From: Actinomycetes bacterium | GTDB lineage: Bacteria > Actinomycetota > Aquicultoria > CAJVYJ01 > JAUVQD01 | Length of the DNA stretch: 5,653 bases | Assembly: GCA_030666075.1 (NCBI GenBank) | Contig: DAOUYN010000076.1 | Coordinates: 1 to 5,653, forward strand | Reading direction: 5' to 3' | Part shown: one piece after another, positions 1-5,653 of the stretch | How the letters are laid out: each line of letters begins with the position of its first letter | Numbering within the stretch: position 1 is the stretch's first letter | Program-made: the position numbers and the translations under genes | The notes under the pieces: generated by a model | Told to the model about the DNA's origin: nothing | The model's input: only the letters and a program-made list of their open reading frames with translations | The model's database searches: none

Positions 1-447
1 GTCGTCGGAGCCATGCTTCTGGTCACCGGCGTTGTCCTTTGGGTCATCGAGGGGCGAGCGGAGGGCGTCCGCCCACTTGAAAAAATGAGCCTCAGTGACA
101 GTGTTTGGGTCGGTTTAGCGCAGATGGCGGCGATAATGCCGGGGCTCTCACGCTCCGGTTCGACGATCGCAGCCGGTATGTGGCGCGGAGTGGCTCGGGA
201 AGATGCGGCCAAATTCAGCTTCCTTTTAGCCATACCGATCATCTCCGGGGCGACACTCTATGAAGTCCTCGGGACAGACATGAAAGGCGTCGAGTTCAGT
301 ACGGCCGCCGCCGGCGTGGCAGCGGCGGCATTCTCTGGCTTCTTGGCGATTTCTGTACTCATGAAGGTGATCCGGGAGCAAAAGTTGCGTTTATTCTCCG
401 TTTACTGTTTTATTGTAGGCAGTTTGGCGATCGCCGTCTCGCTTTAA
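1..447 (+). CDS. uppP: Undecaprenyl-diphosphatase UppP (BacA), C-terminal part; 5' end outside the window
   Basis: Integral membrane phosphatase that converts undecaprenyl pyrophosphate to undecaprenyl phosphate, recycling the lipid carrier for peptidoglycan and other wall polymers; overproduction of the family confers bacitracin resistance. The open frame runs in from base 1, so the ATG at 13 is an internal methionine, not a start. The 148 visible residues are about the C-terminal half of a family usually near 265-280 residues. The signature PGLSRSGST lies at visible residues 47-55 (bases 139-165) and includes the arginine of the family's catalytic PGxSRSxxT motif. It is followed by hydrophobic segments at about residues 68-84, 98-118 and 129-147, as expected for the last membrane helices. 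The other catalytic motif (E/QxxxE) would be upstream of the window. The frame ends in TAA, 32 bases before ftsK. The identification is firm; only the start is unknown. Confidence 0.95.
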   Translation, partial: VVGAMLLVTGVVLWVIEGRAEGVRPLEKMSLSDSVWVGLAQMAAIMPGLSRSGSTIAAGMWRGVAREDAAKFSFLLAIPIISGATLYEVLGTDMKGVEFSTAAAGVAAAAFSGFLAISVLMKVIREQKLRLFSVYCFIVGSLAIAVSL

Positions 448-479
448 TATGAGTGGCTTCGCCCCAGTAAGACGTCAAC

Positions 480-2606
480 ATGCCCAGTCGTAGCAGAAAA
501 AACAGTCGGGAGATAATCGGCGTCGCCATTATCGCGGCCGCGCTACTGACCGCCCTCAGTCTTTTTGAGGCGGCCGGGATCCTCGGCGACTACCTCCAGT
601 TCGGACTAATGTGGACCATCGGCCTAGGCCGCTTCTTATTGCCTGTCTTCCTGCTGGCCGTTGGCGCCCTGTTCTTCACAAAAGACCCGGCCGACCGCCT
701 TGAAGTGATCACTATCGGTTTCTTGGTCATGCTTCTTTCCTTGATCGTCGGCGTCCACATCGGTGTCCCCAATGAAGAGGCGTTCGTCCGGGAAAACATC
801 TGGCGGTATGGCGGTATGGTGGGGGCCGGGTTTTCGGCGCTTTTCGAACGTCTCGTTGGCCAGGCCGGCAGCTACGTAATCGTCTTTGCCGCGGCCTTAG
901 GGTCGACTCTCTTTGTGACCGGAGCCTCGATACGAGAATGGGCGGCCCGTTCGGCCAAGACAGCGCGAGAGGGTCGGGCTAAAAAGACGACTAAGACGGC
1001 AAAGAAGAAGGCGAAACCTGATGCGGCGCCGCGAACCCGAGCGACGGTCCGCCGCCCTGAAGAGGACGAGCGCACGGTGGAACTGCTAAAACCGGCTGAT
1101 AGTCGGGCCTCGAAGGCGAGGGACTCCGGGAACGCGGCCGCCGACCAATTGGCGCTCGTCGAGCCGGATGAGGCGACGGACGGATATAAATTGGCGCCGA
1201 TTTCTCTACTGAAGAAGTCGCCGGCGGCCAAGCCGACGACCGCCAAAGACTATAAAGAACAAGTGAAGGTCCTCGAGCAGACGTTGAAAGATTTTGATAT
1301 TCACGCCAAGGTCGAGAAGGTGATAAGCGGCCCCACGGTCATGCGGTTCGAATTGCAATTGCCTCCCGGCATCAAGGTAAATCGGGTGGTTGGGCTGGCG
1401 GATGACATCGCCCTGGCCCTGGCCTCGGCGGACATACGCGTTCTGGCGCCGATCCCCGGGAAAGCCGCCGTGGGCATCGAAGTTCCAAAGACAGACCGGG
1501 AGATGGTAACGATCGGGGACATGCTCGAAGGGACCGATCCGAGGGCCGGCGGGCCGTTAGCTATCCCGTTGGGCAAAGATATCACCGGCAAGCCGCTGAT
1601 CAAGAGCATTGCCGATATGCCGCATATGCTCATCGCGGGCGCCACCGGCTCCGGAAAAAGTGTCTGCATCAACAGCATCCTGATGACCATCCTTTTGCGG
1701 GCGCGCCCCGACCAGGTGAAGCTGGTATTGGTCGATCCCAAGCGGGTGGAGCTAAAACTATATGATGACATCCCGCACCTCCTGGTGCCGGTAGTCACTG
1801 AGCCAAAGGACGCCGCGAAGGTCCTGACGTGGGCAGTGGGGGAGATGGGCGCGCGATACGAGCTGCTCTCACAGGCCAAAGTCCGCAATATCGCGGGCTA
1901 CAACGAGCAGGTCAAGAACGGCGATGACGATCGCGAACAGCTGCCCTTCATACTGATCGTCATCGATGAACTGGCCGATCTGATGATGGCGGCCGCCGGC
2001 GAGGTCGAGGATGCGATCGTCAGGCTTTCCCAGATGGCTCGGGCTGTCGGCATCCACTTAGTGGTCGCGACCCAGCGGCCGTCGGCGAATGTCATCACCG
2101 GACTGATCAAGGCCAATATCCCTTGCCGGGCCGCGTTTGCCGTTTCATCCCAAGTCGATTCACGGGTCGTCATCGATGCCAATGGGGCGGAGAAGCTGAT
2201 CGGCAAAGGCGACATGCTCTATATGTCGCCCGAGACACCAAAAGCCCAGCGTCTTCAAGCAGGATTCGTCGCTGAGAGCGAGGTCCAGCTGGTTGTCGAC
2301 TACGTCAAGAAACAAGCCAAGCCGGAGTACAAGCGTGAGATACTTTCGGAGCATAAACCCAAGGTGGAAGTCGAGTTCACTGACGACCTTTTTGATGAGG
2401 CGCTTGATCTGGTCGTTACCGCAGGCCAGGCTTCCACTTCCTCCTTGCAAAGGCGGTTGCGCGTTGGCTATGCTCGCGCTGCCAGGCTCATGGACATCAT
2501 GGAACAGCGGGGCTTGATCGGCCCGGCCGACGGCTCCAAACCCAGGGAGATCCTGATCACCAGAGAAGAACTTGAAGAATTGCGGGGGATCGAGACAACC
2601 GCCTAA
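480..2606 (+). CDS. ftsK: DNA translocase FtsK/SpoIIIE
   Basis: Membrane-anchored, septum-located ATPase that pumps double-stranded DNA to clear chromosomes from the division site and, in many bacteria, activates XerCD recombination at dif. The 708-residue protein has the full architecture. Hydrophobic segments lie at about residues 11-34, 45-66, 73-95 and 131-150. A Lys/Ala-rich linker follows (about 155-235, strongly basic first and then mixed). The motor comes next, with Walker A GATGSGKS at 387-394 (Lys393, Ser394) and Walker B ILIVIDEL at 491-498. The C-terminal winged-helix gamma domain is at about 634-692, with RRLRVGYARAARLMD resembling its DNA-reading helix. The short linker makes it resemble SpoIIIE and Gram-positive FtsK more than the 1300-residue E. 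coli protein. ATG 480 is the first start after in-frame TAA 468; its Shine-Dalgarno is weak (TAAGA, 468-472). It may be cotranscribed with uppP, 32 bases upstream. FtsK and SpoIIIE cannot be separated by sequence alone. Confidence 0.96.
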   Translation: MPSRSRKNSREIIGVAIIAAALLTALSLFEAAGILGDYLQFGLMWTIGLGRFLLPVFLLAVGALFFTKDPADRLEVITIGFLVMLLSLIVGVHIGVPNEEAFVRENIWRYGGMVGAGFSALFERLVGQAGSYVIVFAAALGSTLFVTGASIREWAARSAKTAREGRAKKTTKTAKKKAKPDAAPRTRATVRRPEEDERTVELLKPADSRASKARDSGNAAADQLALVEPDEATDGYKLAPISLLKKSPAAKPTTAKDYKEQVKVLEQTLKDFDIHAKVEKVISGPTVMRFELQLPPGIKVNRVVGLADDIALALASADIRVLAPIPGKAAVGIEVPKTDREMVTIGDMLEGTDPRAGGPLAIPLGKDITGKPLIKSIADMPHMLIAGATGSGKSVCINSILMTILLRARPDQVKLVLVDPKRVELKLYDDIPHLLVPVVTEPKDAAKVLTWAVGEMGARYELLSQAKVRNIAGYNEQVKNGDDDREQLPFILIVIDELADLMMAAAGEVEDAIVRLSQMARAVGIHLVVATQRPSANVITGLIKANIPCRAAFAVSSQVDSRVVIDANGAEKLIGKGDMLYMSPETPKAQRLQAGFVAESEVQLVVDYVKKQAKPEYKREILSEHKPKVEVEFTDDLFDEALDLVVTAGQASTSSLQRRLRVGYARAARLMDIMEQRGLIGPADGSKPREILITREELEELRGIETTA
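801..819 (+). repeat. Short tandem repeat, 8-base unit TGGCGGTA, about 2.4 copies
   Basis: Two exact units (801-808 and 809-816) plus TGG lie within ftsK between membrane segments. The unit is not a multiple of three, so a gain or loss of one copy would shift the frame. The protein reads on normally, so this is at most a possible slippage site. Confidence 0.5.
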
Positions 2607-2614
2607 AGAATCGG

Positions 2615-2643
2615 TTGCACGGCTGTGCCCTCTCTGATATATT
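2615..2643 (+). promoter_or_regulatory. Probable housekeeping-sigma promoter of the pyr operon (extended -10)
   Basis: TTGCAC (2615-2620) is followed after exactly 17 bases by TATATT (2638-2643). The -10 matches TATAAT at 5 of 6 positions and is preceded by TG one base upstream (2635-2636), giving an extended -10. The -35 is weak, matching TTGACA at only 3 of 6 positions, which an extended -10 can offset. The predicted start is near base 2650, just upstream of the PyrR-binding hairpin, so the attenuator would be transcribed whole. The promoter begins 8 bases after the ftsK stop. It is inferred from consensus match and position, not from expression data. Confidence 0.6.
2617..2628. repeat. Short inverted repeat GCAC-GGCT-GTGC between the -35 and -10
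   Basis: Four-base arms (2617-2620 and 2625-2628) flank a GGCT loop. The element overlaps the 3' part of the putative -35 and extends into the spacer. It has no T-run behind it, so it does not look like a terminator for ftsK. It could be a small operator, but four-base arms occur often by chance in GC-rich DNA. Confidence 0.25.
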
Positions 2644-2663
2644 CTCATCGTACCTTTAAGAAC

Positions 2664-3305
<642 letters not shown>

Positions 3306-3306
3306 C

Positions 3307-4230
3307 TTGCCGCTGTCCAGCCATGACTTGATATCCATCGCCGACCTGAGCGATGGCGACATCGGCTCTTTACTAGAGAGCGTGGCCACTTACGCCGACG
3401 TCTCCGAGCGGGTCATCAAGAAGGTGCCGGCCTTGCGTGGGCGCACGATCATAAATCTCTTCTTAGAGCCGAGCACCAGGACCAGGACCTCGTTTGAGAT
3501 AGCCGGAAAGCGCCTCAGCGCGGATGTGATAAACATCTCCGGGGCCGGTAGTAGTCTCAAAAAGGGCGAGTCCCTCAAGGACACAGCGAAGACTATCGAG
3601 GCGATGCAGGTCGATGCAGTCGTGGTCAGACACTGGGCCGCCGGGGCGGCGCACAAACTGGCGGAATATATCGAGCCGCCGGTCATCAATGCCGGGGACG
3701 GGGCGCACGAGCACCCGACTCAGGCGCTGCTCGATGCGCTGACTATTCAAAACAGGCTGAAGAAGATATCCGGCATTAAGGTAGCGGTGGTCGGGGACAT
3801 CCTCCACAGTCGGGTCGCGCGGTCGTTGATAATGCTTCTGGGACGTTTGGGGGCCGAAGTGACGGCCGTCGCCCCCCCGATGTGGTCGCCGAAGGGTCTC
3901 GAAGCCCTAGGCTGCTCAATATCATATTCACTCGATGATGTGCTGGACTCGGTGGATGTCGTCTACCTGTTGCGCATTCAGCGTGAAAGACTATCGGACC
4001 ATATGTTTTCCGAACAGGAGTATGCCCGGACTTACTGCCTCAATCGCGAGCGGCTAAACCGGGCTAAACCGGGCTGCCTGGTCATGCATCCGGGTCCGAT
4101 GAATCGCGGCATCGAGATTTCCGCTGACGTCGCCGATGGCGAGAAAAGCCTGATAACGGCGCAAGTGTCCAACGGCGTCGCAGTTCGGATGGCTGTCTTC
4201 TATCAAATACTGGGAGATGTCGTCTCTTGA
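3307..4230 (+). CDS. pyrB: Aspartate carbamoyltransferase, catalytic subunit PyrB
   Basis: Cytoplasmic enzyme of the second step of de novo pyrimidine synthesis: carbamoyl phosphate + L-aspartate to N-carbamoyl-L-aspartate + phosphate. The 307 residues match the usual length of about 300-310. Visible active-site elements are EPSTRTRTSFE (54-64; carbamoyl-phosphate loop Ser56-Thr57-Arg58-Thr59), the 80s loop SSLKKGESL (82-90, with a lysine equivalent to E. coli Lys84), Arg108 in VVRHW, HEHPTQALLD (134-143, His136) and Arg169 in DILHSRVARS. LLRIQRER (221-228; Arg223 and Gln225) and HPGPMNRGIE (261-270) complete the set. The last motif is typical of catalytic chains that work as plain trimers or with dihydroorotase. 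No pyrI regulatory-chain gene is present here. The TTG start lies one base after the pyrR stop, with GAGGGG five bases upstream. The gene overlaps pyrC by four bases. Confidence 0.96.
   Translation: MPLSSHDLISIADLSDGDIGSLLESVATYADVSERVIKKVPALRGRTIINLFLEPSTRTRTSFEIAGKRLSADVINISGAGSSLKKGESLKDTAKTIEAMQVDAVVVRHWAAGAAHKLAEYIEPPVINAGDGAHEHPTQALLDALTIQNRLKKISGIKVAVVGDILHSRVARSLIMLLGRLGAEVTAVAPPMWSPKGLEALGCSISYSLDDVLDSVDVVYLLRIQRERLSDHMFSEQEYARTYCLNRERLNRAKPGCLVMHPGPMNRGIEISADVADGEKSLITAQVSNGVAVRMAVFYQILGDVVS
4052..4075 (+). repeat. Short tandem repeat, 10-base unit GGCTAAACCG, 2.4 copies, inside pyrB
   Basis: Two exact units (4052-4061 and 4062-4071) plus GGCT encode the stretch LNRAKPG just before the HPGPMNRG motif. 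The protein spacing looks normal for the family, so the frame is not broken. A copy-number change would be a frameshift. Confidence 0.6.
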
Positions 4231-5504
4231 GCGCTTTTTCGATAACCGGCGGGCGGGTCATCGATCCTAAGAGTAGCCGCGACGAGGTCGCAGATGTATT
4301 GATCGAGAACGGGAAAGTGGTCGATAAGCTGTCCGAGGTCGCTGAACCTGAGATCATCGATGCCCGGGGTCTGCTGGTCGTTCCGGGACTGATCGACCTC
4401 CATGTCCATTTGCGGGAACCCGGCCGCGAGGACACGGAGACAGTTGAGAGTGGGGCGCGGGCCGCGGCCCTGGGCGGATTCACGACCATAGTCTGCATGC
4501 CCAACACGACGCCGGTCATCGATTCGCGGGCGGTCCTCGACTATGTCCTTGAAAAAGCGGCCTTGACGCCTATTGATGTCAAAGTCGTAGGGGCCGTTAC
4601 AGCCGGACTTGCCGGTGAACGCCTGGCCGACTTGGCCGATATGACGGCGGCGGGTGCGGTGGGCTTTTCGGACGACGGACGCCCGGTCAGCGATAGCGCT
4701 ATGATGCGCGCGGCGCTTGAGTATAGTCTGGCTTTGGAGCGGCCGATCATCAGCCACGCTGAAGATCTGGACCTCTCCGGAGACGGGGTCATGAATGAAG
4801 GGGAAATGGCCACCCGACTCGGCCTGGCAGGTATACCGGCGCAAGCCGAAGCCGTGATGGTCGCTAGGGATATTCTGTTGGCGCAGATGACGGGGGCGCG
4901 GGTCCATATAACACATGTGTCGACGGCCGCCGCGACCGAATTGATCCGGGCGGCGAAGGCCAAGGGTCTACCGGTGACGGCCGACTGTACGCCACACCAC
5001 CTGGTGTTGACGGATGAAGCGCTCAGTGACTACGACACCAACTTCAAGATGAATCCACCACTGCGGTCAGAGGCCGACCGTCAAGCCGTGGTCGAAGGTA
5101 TCTGGGACGGCACTTTTGACGCGATCGCCAGCGATCATGCGCCGCACGCCCGGCATGAAAAAGAGGTGGAGTTCGAGTCGGCCCCGTTCGGCACCATTGG
5201 TCTTCAGACAACGCTGCCGGTCATCCTGACCGAGCTCGTCGATGACGACCAGCGATTGATCCAAGCGATCGCTGCTCTGACGAGTGGAGCGGCAGCCGTG
5301 CTCGGCTTAGATCGCGGCTCTATCGCTTTGGGAGCGGCAGCTGATGTAACTGTGATCGACACTAAGGCTAAGGTAAAGGTTGATGAAGCGTTCTTTGTAT
5401 CCAGGTCAACGAATAGCGCATTTCTTGGCCGGGAACTGCGCGGAGCGGCCACCCACGTGATAAAAGATGGAAAACTTATAGTAAGAGAGGGTGAGTTGGT
5501 GTGA
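4227..5504 (+). CDS. pyrC: Dihydroorotase PyrC (type I, zinc amidohydrolase)
   Basis: Cytoplasmic zinc enzyme of the third pyrimidine step, reversibly cyclising N-carbamoyl-L-aspartate to L-dihydroorotate. The 425-residue length and motifs fit the type I (Bacillus/Aquifex-like) family rather than the shorter E. coli type. Metal ligands by family alignment are His59 and His61 in [10 protein letters not shown] (57-66), Asp150 in GFSDDGRPV (146-154), His177 in SHAED and His230 in HITHVST. Asp303 in ASDHAPH (301-307) is the catalytic and metal aspartate. Type I enzymes use the Asp near 150 as the bridging ligand where others use a carboxylated lysine. MPNTTP (91-96) and KMNPPLR (274-280) are further substrate-site signatures. 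The start is TTG 4227 in a TTGA overlap with the pyrB stop, with GGGAG at 4212-4216. The nearby ATG 4217 is out of frame. All key residues are present, so activity is expected. Confidence 0.96.
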   Translation: MSAFSITGGRVIDPKSSRDEVADVLIENGKVVDKLSEVAEPEIIDARGLLVVPGLIDLHVHLREPGREDTETVESGARAAALGGFTTIVCMPNTTPVIDSRAVLDYVLEKAALTPIDVKVVGAVTAGLAGERLADLADMTAAGAVGFSDDGRPVSDSAMMRAALEYSLALERPIISHAEDLDLSGDGVMNEGEMATRLGLAGIPAQAEAVMVARDILLAQMTGARVHITHVSTAAATELIRAAKAKGLPVTADCTPHHLVLTDEALSDYDTNFKMNPPLRSEADRQAVVEGIWDGTFDAIASDHAPHARHEKEVEFESAPFGTIGLQTTLPVILTELVDDDQRLIQAIAALTSGAAAVLGLDRGSIALGAAADVTVIDTKAKVKVDEAFFVSRSTNSAFLGRELRGAATHVIKDGKLIVREGELV

Positions 5505-5653
5505 AAAAGGCGATTCTGGCACTGGAGGACGGCACGGTCTACGAAGGCCTCTCATACGGCGCCACCGGTGAAGTGAGCGGGGAAGTCGTCTTCAACACGA
5601 GCATGACCGGCTATCAGGAGATTCTGACAGACCCATCATATGCCGGCCAATTG
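5501..5653 (+). CDS. carA: Carbamoyl-phosphate synthase small (glutaminase) subunit CarA, N-terminal fragment cut by the window end
   Basis: CarA hydrolyses glutamine and passes ammonia to CarB, which makes carbamoyl phosphate for PyrB (and for arginine synthesis). Only 51 codons are visible, starting [16 protein letters not shown]. The segment [20 protein letters not shown] (residues 24-43) is the hallmark of the CarA N-terminal domain and makes the call secure despite the short length. The start is GTG 5501 in a GTGA overlap with the pyrC stop, with AGAGGG at 5486-5491 nine bases upstream. The frame stays open to the last base. The glutaminase domain with its catalytic Cys-His-Glu would lie beyond the window, and carB is expected next. 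The pyr-operon position suggests service mainly to pyrimidine synthesis. Confidence 0.93.
   Translation, partial: MKKAILALEDGTVYEGLSYGATGEVSGEVVFNTSMTGYQEILTDPSYAGQL

Noticed and set aside
13..15. ATG at 13 as the start of a short uppP-like gene
   Set aside because: The frame is open from base 1 and the residues before the ATG continue a membrane helix. The gene is simply cut by the window edge.
1301..1888. 195-codon minus-strand open frame opposite the ftsK ATPase
   Set aside because: It overlaps the Walker A region of a clearly real gene, and its Ser/Ala/Arg-rich composition is typical of antisense translation.
2617..2628. GCAC/GTGC hairpin as a terminator for ftsK
   Set aside because: It has only four base pairs and no T-run after it. 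It also overlaps the pyr promoter, so it is listed only as a weak inverted repeat.
2160..2648. 162-codon open frame on the minus strand over the end of ftsK and the pyr promoter
   Set aside because: It runs antisense to the conserved ftsK motor and gamma-domain codons, and I recognise no family in its translation. It looks like a GC-rich shadow frame.
4203..4916. 237-codon open frame on the minus strand opposite pyrC
   Set aside because: It lies fully antisense to the metal-site motifs of pyrC and shows no recognisable domain. Long shadow frames are common in GC-rich genes.

Overview
The window is an ordinary stretch of bacterial chromosome. It is GC-rich, every gene lies on the + strand, and the genes are packed with very short gaps. 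A Bacillus-type pyr gene order (pyrR-pyrB-pyrC-carA), a PyrR-type RNA attenuator, TTG/GTG starts behind purine-rich Shine-Dalgarno sites and a compact SpoIIIE-like FtsK point to a Gram-positive or deep-branching Terrabacteria lineage, such as a GC-rich Firmicutes or an anaerobic actinobacterial relative. The sequence alone does not fix the genus.

Layout: positions 1-447 hold the C-terminal half of uppP (undecaprenyl-diphosphatase, recycling of the cell-wall lipid carrier). After 32 bases comes a complete ftsK/spoIIIE DNA translocase (480-2606). A 162-base intergenic region (2607-2768) then carries a promoter with an extended -10 and a complete PyrR-responsive attenuator. The attenuator consists of a PyrR-binding hairpin, a competing long-range antiterminator pairing, and an intrinsic terminator ending in seven T residues. 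Next are pyrR (2769-3305), pyrB (3307-4230), pyrC (4227-5504) and the first 51 codons of carA (5501 to the window end). Junctions from pyrR onward are a 1-base gap and two 4-base overlaps, so translation is probably coupled.

How the parts work together: CarA (with CarB, presumably downstream) makes carbamoyl phosphate. PyrB condenses it with aspartate, and PyrC closes the ring to dihydroorotate. PyrR senses UMP and, when loaded, binds the leader RNA hairpin. That blocks the antiterminator, lets the terminator form and shuts the operon down when pyrimidines are plentiful. The upstream uppP-ftsK pair belongs to cell envelope and chromosome-segregation functions and appears to be a separate transcription unit.

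I found no mobile element, CRISPR array, tRNA, rRNA or unknown system. The most informative non-coding element is the attenuator, which is a known class of regulator. I present it as a well-supported instance, not as a new system.
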